A stretch of DNA of 64,000 nt from Thermomicrobiales bacterium. Lineage in GTDB: Bacteria > Chloroflexota > Chloroflexia > Thermomicrobiales > UBA6265. The stretch is taken from contig JAMLHN010000003.1 in the NCBI GenBank assembly GCA_023957115.1, positions 161,326-225,325 on the forward strand. Direction: 5' to 3'. Made by a program: the position numbers and the translations under genes. Under the pieces are notes generated by a model that saw nothing but the letters and a program-made list of their open reading frames with translations, did no database searches and was not told the DNA's origin. This document shows positions 16,131 through 24,075 of this stretch, piece by piece; within the stretch, counting starts at the first letter, position 1; each line of letters opens with the position of its first letter.

Positions 16131-16910
16131 TCAACCTTCGATCTTCATGTAGCGAAAGTCCTCAGCGTAGTCAACGGGCGGTGTCCGTTTGGCGCCATCC
16201 TCCGCAGACCACTTGCGCAGCATTGGACCGGGATCCCAATCGCCCATCTGACTCTTGTGCTGCCGCAGCGCCTCGATCTTGCGATCGATCGTGCTCGAGG
16301 TATCGACCCAGACGTCTGGCTCACGGGAATTGGAGATATAGACCTCCTGGATCTTGATCGGTTCCAGACCTTCCTCCAGCAGCTCGGGGAAGTAGTTGCG
16401 GTTCCCAGCTGCCGGGAAGAGGGCTTCGATGGCGGCAGTCGCAACCGCGCGATGATCCGGATGGTTGATGTATTGGTTCCCGTAGAAATAGACAGATGGG
16501 TCTTGACAGACAATGACTTCGGTCTGGAACTGGCGAATGACCCGCACCAGATCGCGCCGGAGGTCCAGGTCGGGCACGACCATCCCATCCGGACGGTCGA
16601 GGTTGACCAGATGGGAAATCCCGAGGATCTTGTTCGCGGCCAATTGTTCCGATTTACGCGTTTCGGCCAGTTTTTCGGGCGTCATGCCCGGATCGTCACT
16701 GCCGCTCGAGCCGTCGGTCACGACGCAGAGACAGATCTCGCATCCTTCGTCCGCCCAGCGTGCCGCGGTTCCGCCGCATCCGAATTCCATATCGTCCGGA
16801 TGCGCGAAGATCAGAAGCACTCGCTTACCGAGCGGAATCTCACGTGGCTCGACCACATCCTCGATCGGCTCTTCGTGCGCCTGTTTCTCGTCGGCGACCT
16901 TGTCAGACAC
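16131..16910 (-). CDS. PIG-L family deacetylase
   Basis: The 259-residue protein carries the PIG-L/LmbE zinc motif AHPDDMEFGCGG, a later RPDGMVVPD segment, and NHPDHRAVATAA with a metal histidine. The family removes acetyl groups from N-acetylglucosamine-containing molecules, such as mycothiol or bacillithiol precursors and other glycosides; the actual substrate is not evident. An N-terminal 28-residue charged leader precedes the domain. It heads the PIG-L - pncC - M16 - nadC run and is divergent from the DtxR-type regulator. Confidence 0.9.
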   Translation of the reverse strand: MSDKVADEKQAHEEPIEDVVEPREIPLGKRVLLIFAHPDDMEFGCGGTAARWADEGCEICLCVVTDGSSGSDDPGMTPEKLAETRKSEQLAANKILGISHLVNLDRPDGMVVPDLDLRRDLVRVIRQFQTEVIVCQDPSVYFYGNQYINHPDHRAVATAAIEALFPAAGNRNYFPELLEEGLEPIKIQEVYISNSREPDVWVDTSSTIDRKIEALRQHKSQMGDWDPGPMLRKWSAEDGAKRTPPVDYAEDFRYMKIEG

Positions 16911-17049
16911 TCATGACTCCTCGTTCATAGGCTCGGAATAGCTCCCTCAGAGCATACAGCGGAGCGTTGCTCGCTTGACATCGCAGGTTCGCCCGACCAG
17001 CATTGCGGTACGCAGGCGCCTGGACAGGGGCCAACATCGAGGGGAAACC

Positions 17050-17760
17050 GTGCCATCTGCGGATGCACATACATCGGACAGTCCACGGCCGGACGATCGG
17101 CCGCAAGTCAGCCATGCAATGGAGGACTATCTCAAGGCGGCGTATCGGTTGACGATGGACGGCCGCCCGGCGACGACGCAGCTGCTGGCTGAGGAACTCG
17201 GGGTGTCCGGGCCGTCCGTGACCAATATGATCAAGCGGTTGCACGATATGCACCTGGTCCGGCATACCCGGTATCAGGGGGTCGAGCTGACGCCCGCGGG
17301 AGAGAAGATCGCGCTCGAAGTCGTGCGTCATCATCGTTTGCTCGAGCTCTATCTGGCGGAAACGCTCGGGTACTCCTGGGATGAGGTGCACGAAGAAGCG
17401 GAGAAACTGGAGCATCACGTTTCTGACGAGCTGGAAGCGCGTATGGACTCCTACCTCGGCTTTCCGACGCGCGACCCGCACGGCGACCCGATTCCGACCC
17501 GGGAAGGGGTCGTGCCTCCCGATCTCGATCTCCCGCTGGCCGATCTGGGAATCGGCATCGCCGCGACGGTGGTGCGTGTTTCGGACCGGGATCCTGAGCA
17601 GCTTCGCTATCTGGCCGAGCTCGGCCTTATTCCGGGCACGCAGGTGACCATCGTCGAGCGATTGCCCTTCGACGATCTGGCCCGCATCGAGGTGGGCGGG
17701 CAGATCCACATCATCGGCCGCCAGCTCTCGCGCGCCGTTTGGGTCGAACGGCCGGAGTAG
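17050..17760 (+). CDS. Metal-dependent transcriptional regulator, DtxR/MntR family
   Basis: The 236-residue protein has an N-terminal winged helix (MEDYLKAAYRLT, then LLAEELGVSGPSVTNMIKRL as recognition region). A dimerisation/metal domain follows (VRHHRLLELYLAETLGYSWDEVHEEAEKLEHHVSDE in pieces, with the metal-binding Glu/His set EVVRHH, EAEKLEHH). The C-terminal SH3/FeoA-like domain shows LRYLAELGLIPGTQVTIVER. Such repressors sense Mn(II) or Fe(II). GTG at 17050 is preceded by GAGGGG. The protein has about 20 extra polar residues before the DNA-binding domain. No metal transporter gene is adjacent, so its targets are elsewhere. Confidence 0.92.
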   Translation: MPSADAHTSDSPRPDDRPQVSHAMEDYLKAAYRLTMDGRPATTQLLAEELGVSGPSVTNMIKRLHDMHLVRHTRYQGVELTPAGEKIALEVVRHHRLLELYLAETLGYSWDEVHEEAEKLEHHVSDELEARMDSYLGFPTRDPHGDPIPTREGVVPPDLDLPLADLGIGIAATVVRVSDRDPEQLRYLAELGLIPGTQVTIVERLPFDDLARIEVGGQIHIIGRQLSRAVWVERPE

Positions 17761-17765
17761 GGTGG

Positions 17766-18326
17766 TTATGCATCCCCAATTGTTCGATTGAGATCCGCCA
17801 ACACGGCCGCGCGATCCATCCCCGGGCGAACGTTGACGCCAAACTCTTCTATCGCCAGTCGAACCAGGTGCATAGCTGAGATTCGCCCGGTTGGTATGTG
17901 AAGCTTGTGAAACCGCCCTTGAAAAGCCGAGCTTTGCCGGACGACGATATGCCCAACATGCAAATGCGGATAGTGCCGTTCGGGACTACTGACATCTGGA
18001 GTCCAATGAAATGCGACGATCTCGTCCAGATCTGTGTCGAAGAACCTGTACCAGTAACCAATTTGAAAACACTGATACCGGAATCGCTCGAAGTCCAGCG
18101 CTGCGATTCGCACCCGTAAGTTGACTTCCACGAACATGGAGCCTGGGGCTGCTGACCTTAGAGGCGCTGGCATACCCCCGTTCAGACTCAGGTTGAGCGG
18201 GCTATCCACCCGGATGCCGCCCGACTCCCGAGCAAGAAGAAGGCGCCCAACGGTAATCGTGTTGAGCGCCTCCTGTATCGGCTCGACGAAGCTGCTATAT
18301 GCCTCGATGGGTGTTCGACCCAGCAT
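17766..18326 (-). CDS. Conserved-looking protein of unknown function, second gene of a two-gene cassette
   Basis: This 186-residue protein is not assigned to a named family. It has an aromatic-rich middle (YQCFQIGYWYRFFDTD), followed by EIVAFHWTPDV, then a histidine-rich line RHYPHLHVGHIVV and a C-terminal HKLHIPTGRISAMHLVRLAIEEFGV. The clustered His residues (HW, PHLHVGH, HKLHIP) could be catalytic or metal-binding. Its ATG at 18326 lies inside the end of the upstream 82-residue gene, overlapping it by 32 bases, which implies translational coupling. The small-partner-first arrangement is like many toxin-antitoxin pairs, but nothing in the sequence proves that. It converges on the MntR-like gene, five bases away. 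Confidence 0.7.
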   Translation of the reverse strand: MLGRTPIEAYSSFVEPIQEALNTITVGRLLLARESGGIRVDSPLNLSLNGGMPAPLRSAAPGSMFVEVNLRVRIAALDFERFRYQCFQIGYWYRFFDTDLDEIVAFHWTPDVSSPERHYPHLHVGHIVVRQSSAFQGRFHKLHIPTGRISAMHLVRLAIEEFGVNVRPGMDRAAVLADLNRTIGDA

Positions 18327-18543
18327 CGCATTCGATTCCCGCAAAACCCAACAAAAAATAGAGTGTCCCGACGTGGGGAGCCTCGATATCAAGCTCGCCG
18401 GCGCAGAAAGCCCGAGCGAATTCTTCGCCGGACATGTTCAGCCACTCACGTGCGCGCTGGTCGAGCATCTTGGCGCCCTCGATCTCGTCGACGAATTCGA
18501 TGACGACTCCATCCAGTTCAGTATCGGCGTGTGGTGCAGTCAT
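18295..18543 (-). CDS. Small acidic protein, first gene of a two-gene cassette
   Basis: The 82-residue protein contains MLDQRAREWLNMSGEEFARAF and CAGELDIEAPHV, a line seen in many small actinobacterial and Chloroflexota proteins of unknown role (A-R-E-W/Y-L-x-M-S-G-E-E-F). It is acidic at its N-terminus and hydrophobic near GTLYFLLGFAGIEC. ATG at 18543 has a strong GAGGAGG seven bases upstream. Its 3' end overlaps the next gene by 32 bases. The pair could be an antitoxin-toxin-like module in which this is the small partner; that is inference from layout only. Confidence 0.7.
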   Translation of the reverse strand: MTAPHADTELDGVVIEFVDEIEGAKMLDQRAREWLNMSGEEFARAFCAGELDIEAPHVGTLYFLLGFAGIECDAGSNTHRGI

Positions 18544-18606
18544 GGGGAGTCCTCCTCTCGATTGAGCCAACTGAATCCTACGAGCAGAACGTAGGATGCA
18601 CAAGTA

Positions 18607-19068
18607 TTACTGTGAGCGCTCCTTCGCCCCCAACAACAGCAATCCGGTGACCGTCTCCTTGCGGCGGAAGAACTGCCGAATCTCGTTCCAGAGATCGGGA
18701 TATTTGCGATAGAGCTCCATCAACTCCGGGCTGAACTCGATATCGCCCTGCGCCCGTTGCTCGGTCATGAATTCGGTCGACAGGAGGTCCGCCAGAAAGA
18801 TTGGACCGACATCGGCGAACTTCTCCCGATAGTACGCATGCAGGCGGGAGATCTCCTCGAGGTCGAGTGGCCGGCCATCGACATCCGAGAATGCGGCTCG
18901 CCAGTCGACCGCTGCCAGCAGCTCGGAGAGCAGGTCGATCTGCTCTCCGTCACGCACGCGGGCGACCAGCTCGACAATCCTCTGGCGGTCGAGTGGCAGC
19001 TCGTGCGGCGTTTCCGGGAGCTGGCTGGAGATCTCATCCGGAATTGCCTGTCGAATATCGAAGCTCAT
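18607..19068 (-). CDS. Hypothetical protein
   Basis: The 153-residue protein is not recognised. It is mostly helical, with many charged residues: a proline-rich start (PDEISSQLPETPHELP), a segment QIDLLSELLAAVDWRAAFSDVD, then SRLHAYYREKF and a C-terminal YPDLWNEIRQFFRRKETVTG. No signal peptide or membrane helix is visible. ATG at 19068 is preceded by GAGAGGTACAAG. It lies 63 bases upstream of the two-gene cassette on the same strand and could be co-transcribed with it. It is divergent from mreB. Confidence 0.65.
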   Translation of the reverse strand: MSFDIRQAIPDEISSQLPETPHELPLDRQRIVELVARVRDGEQIDLLSELLAAVDWRAAFSDVDGRPLDLEEISRLHAYYREKFADVGPIFLADLLSTEFMTEQRAQGDIEFSPELMELYRKYPDLWNEIRQFFRRKETVTGLLLLGAKERSQ

Positions 19069-19218
19069 CTTGTACCTCTCGATGGTGAATGGCGCTGGAG
19101 CAGCGCGTACGTACGAGGGCCGTCCATGGCGGCGGAGGCGTCATGCGCATAACGTCCTGGGGTACGTTGCGAACGGCCCACTAGAAGTTGTCATAACCAG
19201 TGAAAATCCGATTCTCCA

Positions 19219-19227
19219 TGCTACACT
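19219..19227 (+). promoter_or_regulatory. Possible extended -10 promoter of the mreB operon
   Basis: TGCTACACT matches an extended -10 element (TGn followed by TACACT) 117 bases before mreB. No well-spaced -35 box is visible; TTGTCA at 19188 is too far. The call is tentative. Confidence 0.3.
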
Positions 19228-19343
19228 TGCCGGTACGTTTGACGCTCTCATTCCTGTATCAGCCCCATGCGTTCAGCGATGAGTTTGCAGACGAATCGCG
19301 ATGCTCAGGCGTCTAAGCAGAACGCCCATGGAGAGTCCTACTG

Positions 19344-20402
19344 ATGATACGTCCTCTGGCTGCCCTCTTTGGGTTCTTTAGCCGGGACCTGGGTATCGAC
19401 CTTGGCACCGCCAATACGCTGGTCTATGTCCGTGGTAAGGGAATTGTGATTTCCGAGCCGTCCGTCGTCGCAATCGATACGAAGACGAAGCGAGCGTTGG
19501 CGGTCGGAGTCGAAGGCAAAGCGATGGTCGGCAAAACGCCGGAGAGCATCATCGCGGTCCGCCCTTTGAAAGATGGCGTCATTGCCGACTTCGATACGGT
19601 CGAGATGATGCTGCACTACTTCATTCGCAAGGTCCACATGCAACGGATGATGGCGCCGCACCCGCGTGTGGTCATCGGCATCCCGAGTGGGGTGACCGAA
19701 GTCGAGAAGCGTGCGGCCAAGGACGCCGCGCTTTCCGCCGGCGCCCGCGAGGCGTACACCATCGAGGAGCCGATGGCCGCCGCAATTGGCGCCGGACTGC
19801 CGATCAATGAACCGATCGGCAGCATGATCGTCGACATCGGCGGCGGCACCACCGAGGTTGCCGTGATCTCGCTCGGCGGGATCGTTGTCAATCACTCGAT
19901 CCGCGTGGCCGGAGATGAAATCGACGACTCGATCATCCAGTACGCCCGGCGTGACCACAATTTGGTCATTGGCGAGCGAACCGCCGAAAACGCGAAGATC
20001 GCGGCTGGCTCTGCGTATCCACTGGAAGAAGAGATTCGTGTCACCTTGCGGGGGCGCGATCTGCTGACAGGGTTGCCGAAAGCAGTCGAGGTGAGCTCGG
20101 TCGAGTTGCGCGATGCTATCTCGCAGCCGGTGAACACGATTGTCGAGCTGGTCAAGACCGCGATCGAGGAGACGCCGCCCGAGCTGGTGGCCGACATCAT
20201 GGAAAACGGCATCGTGTTGGCCGGCGGCGGCGCATTGCTGCATGGACTCGATCGCCGCTTGCAGAACGAGCTGCGGATGCCGGTCTATCGTGCTGAGGAT
20301 CCGTTGACCTGTGTCGCGCGCGGAACGGGCCGGGTGGCCGAAGCGTTGCATCTGTACGAGCGGGCGCTCGCGGGTGGTCAGGAACTGCGGCCCACCGGTT
20401 GA
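19344..20402 (+). CDS. mreB: Rod shape-determining protein MreB
   Basis: The 352-residue actin-like ATPase starts with the phosphate-1 loop DLGTANTLVYVRGKGIV. It continues with PLKDGVIADFDTVEMML, PSGVTEVEKRAAKDAA, the phosphate-2 loop IVDIGGGTTEVAVISLGG and the adenosine motif GIVLAGGGALLHGLD. It polymerises under the cytoplasmic membrane and positions the wall-elongation machinery. The N-terminus (MIRPLAALFGFFSRDLG) is amphipathic and may help membrane binding. It opens the cluster mreB-mreC-murT-gatD-mreD-PBP2. The 140 bases to mreC contain a small GACAG/CTGTC inverted repeat (20415-20427) but no terminator. Confidence 0.97.
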   Translation: MIRPLAALFGFFSRDLGIDLGTANTLVYVRGKGIVISEPSVVAIDTKTKRALAVGVEGKAMVGKTPESIIAVRPLKDGVIADFDTVEMMLHYFIRKVHMQRMMAPHPRVVIGIPSGVTEVEKRAAKDAALSAGAREAYTIEEPMAAAIGAGLPINEPIGSMIVDIGGGTTEVAVISLGGIVVNHSIRVAGDEIDDSIIQYARRDHNLVIGERTAENAKIAAGSAYPLEEEIRVTLRGRDLLTGLPKAVEVSSVELRDAISQPVNTIVELVKTAIEETPPELVADIMENGIVLAGGGALLHGLDRRLQNELRMPVYRAEDPLTCVARGTGRVAEALHLYERALAGGQELRPTG

Positions 20403-20541
20403 TCCGGCGCAACTTGACAGAAACTGTCGTTTCACATCGAAGAATCTCGCAACGAGTGCTATGCTGCCATGCCCGCCGTTTTCTGGTGCAGTGCATTGCG
20501 TCTGCGCGTGACGTTTCGTACCGAACCCCGAGGTTAGTTCC

Positions 20542-21360
20542 TTGTCCACGATCGGCATCCGGCAGACGATCCTGCTCGTGATCCTCTTTGTCGTGGCCGC
20601 CGTTGCGCTTATTGCGCTCGACAGCAGCTCGGCCCTTTCTCCGCTTCGGTCCGGATTGCGGAGCGCGGTCGACCCGGCCATTTCCTGGATCGACCGGGTC
20701 ACGGATCGCAACCAGAATCAAACTCCCCTGGAAATCCAGCTCGAGCAGGTCACCAAGGAGCGGGACGAATTGCTTGCCGCAAACGTGCGGCTTCAGGCGG
20801 AATACGACGCGTTGGCTCCGATCCAGGACATCCTGGGGGTTCAGGATGCGCATCCTGACTGGGATGTATTGGTCGCCAAGGTTGTCAATACCGACCCCAG
20901 CGGGTTACAGAAGCTCGTCACCATCGACAAGGGTTCGGCCGATGGCATCGAAGTAGGGATGGCGGTCATCGACCCCAACTATCTCGTTGGGTATGTCACC
21001 GGAGTGGACGAGCATACTGCTCGGATCACGCTCGCCATCGACGCGACCTTCGCCATCGGCGCCCAGCTTCTGGATTCGAAGCAAACCGGGATTGCGTACG
21101 GTCAATGGCAATACGGTGGCCGGATGAGCATGAAGAACGTCAGTCGAGACGTTACTCCCAAAGAGGGAGAGATTGTGATGACGTCGGGCGAAACGGCGAA
21201 GATTCCCCCGGCCATCATCATTGGCCAGGTGACCGGCTCCCCTACGGTCAACAATCAATCCGATTCGCAGACGATCGAGATCCTGCCGGCCGCCAATTTC
21301 GACAATCTTTCGCTCGTGACCGTGATCCTCGGCTTCGGGGAGGATCAAAATGACAGCTAG
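20542..21360 (+). CDS. mreC: Rod shape-determining protein MreC
   Basis: The 272-residue protein has a single N-terminal membrane helix (ILLVILFVVAAVALIAL) and an extracytoplasmic coiled coil (about residues 60-95, EIQLEQVTKERDELLAANVR). Two beta domains follow, with GLQKLVTIDKGSADGIEVGMAVI and LLDSKQTGIAYGQW in the usual places. MreC links MreB to the synthases outside the membrane. The start is TTG, with GAGGTTAG upstream. Its last 11 bases overlap the start of murT, so the two are translationally coupled. Confidence 0.93.
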   Translation: MSTIGIRQTILLVILFVVAAVALIALDSSSALSPLRSGLRSAVDPAISWIDRVTDRNQNQTPLEIQLEQVTKERDELLAANVRLQAEYDALAPIQDILGVQDAHPDWDVLVAKVVNTDPSGLQKLVTIDKGSADGIEVGMAVIDPNYLVGYVTGVDEHTARITLAIDATFAIGAQLLDSKQTGIAYGQWQYGGRMSMKNVSRDVTPKEGEIVMTSGETAKIPPAIIIGQVTGSPTVNNQSDSQTIEILPAANFDNLSLVTVILGFGEDQNDS

Positions 21361-22768
21361 GCCGGGAATTGGTGCGGTACGGCAATCCGCGTCCATCTCA
21401 GCAGCGAAAGCGACCCTGGAGGTCCTGCGGCGCTCTGGACGAGGCGGTACGGCCGCTCCCGGGCTCGTGGCGCTTCAGATCGATCCTGAGGTTGTCTCTC
21501 GCATCGCTCGACGCTTGCCGGATGGAGCCGTGGTGGTTGCCGGCACCAATGGCAAGACGACTACCTCCCGCATGATCGCCGATATCGTCGAAGCCTCCGG
21601 GAGGAGCGTCATTCACAACCGGTCCGGTTCCAATCTCGCGCGTGGCGTCGCCGCCACATTTGTCGAACATGCGTCGCTGTCCGGCAACCCAAACGGCCAG
21701 ATGGCCGTGATCGAATCGGACGAGGCCGCCTTACCCGAGATCCTGAGGCTGGTCCGGCCTCGCCTGGTGGTGCTCAACAATCTCTTCCGCGATCAGCTCG
21801 ACCGATACGGCGAGCTCGATACAGTCGGGACGAAATGGAAAGCCGCCTTGGCAAAGCTGACCCCTTCGACCCGGCTCATCGTCGATGTAGACGATCCAAC
21901 CCTGGCCAACATCACCAGCGACTTGGCCGCCCCGCGCACCACCTTCGGACTCTCCGTCCCCGAACACAAGCTGGACGAGCTTCCGCACGCGGCGGATGCG
22001 GCGTTCTGCCGCAAATGCGGCGCCGATCTGACCTACCGCGAGCTCTATCTCGGTCATCTTGGGGACTGGGTTTGTACGAGTTGCGGATTTGCCCGTCCGG
22101 CATTGGATGTGATGGGCTGCGATGTCCATCTCGACGCCATGAGCTCACTGACGATGTCGGTGCGCTCGATGGACAAGGAGACTCGGGACGTCACGGTGCA
22201 GGTCCCGGGTATCTACAACGCCTACAACGTCACTGCGGCGGTCGCGGCCGGCTTTGCGCTCGGTATCGAGCCAGCGGTTGTCCAGGCGGCGCTCGAACAG
22301 TTCCGCTCACCGTTCGGCCGGGCGGAAAAGGTGATCTTCGACGGACGTGAAATCTCGATCGCGCTCGTGAAGAATCCAGTTGGATTCAATGAAGTGCTAC
22401 GGACCATCACCGGTGGTGGCAGCGAGCTCGCGGCTCCGACCATGATCGTCATCAATGACGAATTTGCCGACGGGCGAGATGTCTCCTGGTTGTGGGATGT
22501 CGACTTCGAGATGCTGGCCGCGGGTTCGTTGCCGATCGCGACCGCGGGTATCCGCGGAGCGGATATGGCCAACCGGCTCAAGTACGCGGGCGTCGACGAA
22601 TCCCGGCTGATTCCGTTGGAGGGGTCGATCGAGCAGGCGCTGCAAACCTTCCTGGATCGGACCAGAGGAGAACCGCGCGTTTCGATCCTGCCGACCTACA
22701 CGGCTATGCTGGCCATACGCGCGGCGCTTGGCGATGCCGGCGCGGTCGATCGATTCTGGGAGGAGTGA
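21350..22768 (+). CDS. murT: Lipid II isoglutaminyl synthase, MurT subunit
   Basis: The 472-residue protein is a Mur-ligase-like subunit with P-loop AGTNGKTTTSRM (about 64-75). A Cys4 zinc ribbon (FCRKCGADLTYREL ... WVCTSCGF, about residues 219-245) is inserted in the central domain, and a C-terminal DUF1727-type domain shows LVKNPVGFNEVLRTI and IVINDEFADGRDVSWLWDVD. MurT activates the D-glutamate carboxylate of lipid II with ATP, and GatD supplies ammonia. The pair thereby amidates the stem peptide to D-isoglutamine. The gene overlaps mreC by 11 bases, and gatD begins two bases after its stop. Confidence 0.95.
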   Translation: MTARPGIGAVRQSASISAAKATLEVLRRSGRGGTAAPGLVALQIDPEVVSRIARRLPDGAVVVAGTNGKTTTSRMIADIVEASGRSVIHNRSGSNLARGVAATFVEHASLSGNPNGQMAVIESDEAALPEILRLVRPRLVVLNNLFRDQLDRYGELDTVGTKWKAALAKLTPSTRLIVDVDDPTLANITSDLAAPRTTFGLSVPEHKLDELPHAADAAFCRKCGADLTYRELYLGHLGDWVCTSCGFARPALDVMGCDVHLDAMSSLTMSVRSMDKETRDVTVQVPGIYNAYNVTAAVAAGFALGIEPAVVQAALEQFRSPFGRAEKVIFDGREISIALVKNPVGFNEVLRTITGGGSELAAPTMIVINDEFADGRDVSWLWDVDFEMLAAGSLPIATAGIRGADMANRLKYAGVDESRLIPLEGSIEQALQTFLDRTRGEPRVSILPTYTAMLAIRAALGDAGAVDRFWEE

Positions 22769-22770
22769 TC

Positions 22771-23568
22771 GTGAGTCGACAACGCACCCTCCGTATTGGC
22801 TGGCTCTATCCAACCAAGATGAACATCTACGGAGACCGTGGCAACGTCATCGTGCTGTCGCAACGTGCGGCGTGGCGCGGTATCGAGCCGCAGGTGGTCG
22901 AGCTCGATATCGGCGACCCAATTCCTGATGACATCGATGTCTTTTTCTTTGGCGGCGGTCAGGACCAGGAGCAGATCGCGGTCTCCAACGACCTTGCCGG
23001 TCCCAAGGGCGATCGGCTCAGGAGCGCTATCGAGGACGGCGCGGCGGCGCTGGCCGTTTGCGGAGGCTATCAGCTTTTCGGTCATGTCTACCGTCCCCAT
23101 GACGCCCCTCCCCTCCCCGGCATCGGAGCTTTCGACATCGAAACCGATGCGGGCAGCGAGCGGTTTATCGGCAATGTCGTCGCGGAGAGTCAATGGGGCG
23201 AGCTTGTCGGATTCGAGAACCACAGCGGATTGACATGGCTGGGCAGCGGTGTCGAGCCGATGGCACGGATCGTTCATGGACGAGGCAACAACGGGCAGGA
23301 CGGAACCGAAGGGGCGAAATACCGAAACGCGCTCGGATGTTACCTGCACGGGTCGATCCTGCCGAAGAATCCCGCATTGGCCGATTGGCTGATTGCGCGA
23401 GGACTCGAATACCGTGGACAGGATTCGGAGCTCGAATCGCTACCGGACACGCTCGAGGAACGGGCGCATCGATCGGCCGTCGCGCGGGCCAGGATTGAGC
23501 GGCGCGACGAACCCGGGCGCTCATTGCTGGCCCGGATCGCCGCCTACGCGCCGATCCCCCGCTCGTAG
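22771..23568 (+). CDS. gatD: Lipid II isoglutaminyl synthase, glutamine amidotransferase subunit GatD
   Basis: The 265-residue protein is a class I (CobB/CobQ-like) glutaminase. It starts RIGWLYPTKMNIYGDRGNV, has the nucleophile elbow LAVCGGYQLFG (Cys near residue 96) and the catalytic histidine in GCYLHGSILPKNP (near 192), matching the known GatD layout. It releases ammonia from glutamine for MurT. GTG at 22771 is chosen because GGGAGGAG ends six bases upstream, inside the end of murT. A 20-30-residue C-terminal tail is somewhat longer than in firmicute GatD. mreD follows 15 bases later. Confidence 0.95.
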   Translation: MSRQRTLRIGWLYPTKMNIYGDRGNVIVLSQRAAWRGIEPQVVELDIGDPIPDDIDVFFFGGGQDQEQIAVSNDLAGPKGDRLRSAIEDGAAALAVCGGYQLFGHVYRPHDAPPLPGIGAFDIETDAGSERFIGNVVAESQWGELVGFENHSGLTWLGSGVEPMARIVHGRGNNGQDGTEGAKYRNALGCYLHGSILPKNPALADWLIARGLEYRGQDSELESLPDTLEERAHRSAVARARIERRDEPGRSLLARIAAYAPIPRS

Positions 23569-23583
23569 ATCGGCGGCTCCTCG

Positions 23584-24075
23584 ATGGCCTCGGTCATTCT
23601 CGCGATTGCGCTGATCTTTTTCGCATTCATGCAGTCGACGGTTTTCCCGTCGAGCGAGCTGATCGGCATCTATCCGGACGTAACGTTGGTCATCATCCTG
23701 GTCTGGAGCGCAGTACGCGGCGCGCGCGATGGATTGATGTGGGCGTTCGTAGCTGGCATCCTGCTCGATACGCTGGCGCTCGACCCACTGGGAGGAAACG
23801 CACTGGCGCTCCTTCCCGTCGTGTTGCTCGGCGCATTTTCCAGACGGGCTTTTTTCCAAAGCAGCCTGATCGTTCCGATTGTGGCCTGTGTCGTCGCTAC
23901 CTTTCTGCATGCCTTTCTTTTACTCTTGGTGCGGAGCGCAGGAGGCGACTCGATCGCAATCGGACCGCTTATTCGAATCATCATGTTGCAGACCGTTCTG
24001 AACGTGATGATCGTCCCGCCGATCTATCTCCTTGGCAGCCTCGCGCAAAGACCGGTGAGCTCACGAAATGTTTAG
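23584..24075 (+). CDS. mreD: Rod shape-determining protein MreD
   Basis: The 163-residue membrane protein has five to six hydrophobic segments and the MreD line FFAFMQSTVFPSSELIGIYPDVTLVIILVWS (pieces), followed by GLMWAFVAGILLDTLALDPLGGNAL, the region conserved in the family. It works with MreC at the membrane. Its stop codon lies inside the start of the PBP2 gene (eight-base overlap). The usual mreC-mreD adjacency is broken here by murT-gatD. Confidence 0.9.
   Translation: MASVILAIALIFFAFMQSTVFPSSELIGIYPDVTLVIILVWSAVRGARDGLMWAFVAGILLDTLALDPLGGNALALLPVVLLGAFSRRAFFQSSLIVPIVACVVATFLHAFLLLLVRSAGGDSIAIGPLIRIIMLQTVLNVMIVPPIYLLGSLAQRPVSSRNV

Noticed and set aside
17766..18543. Firm call of a toxin-antitoxin system
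   Set aside because: Only layout suggests it; neither protein matches a toxin or antitoxin family that I recognise.
19338..20711. Long open frame on the minus strand opposite mreB and mreC
   Set aside because: It has no ribosome site or family resemblance, and the plus strand encodes intact MreB. GC-rich codon bias creates such antisense frames.
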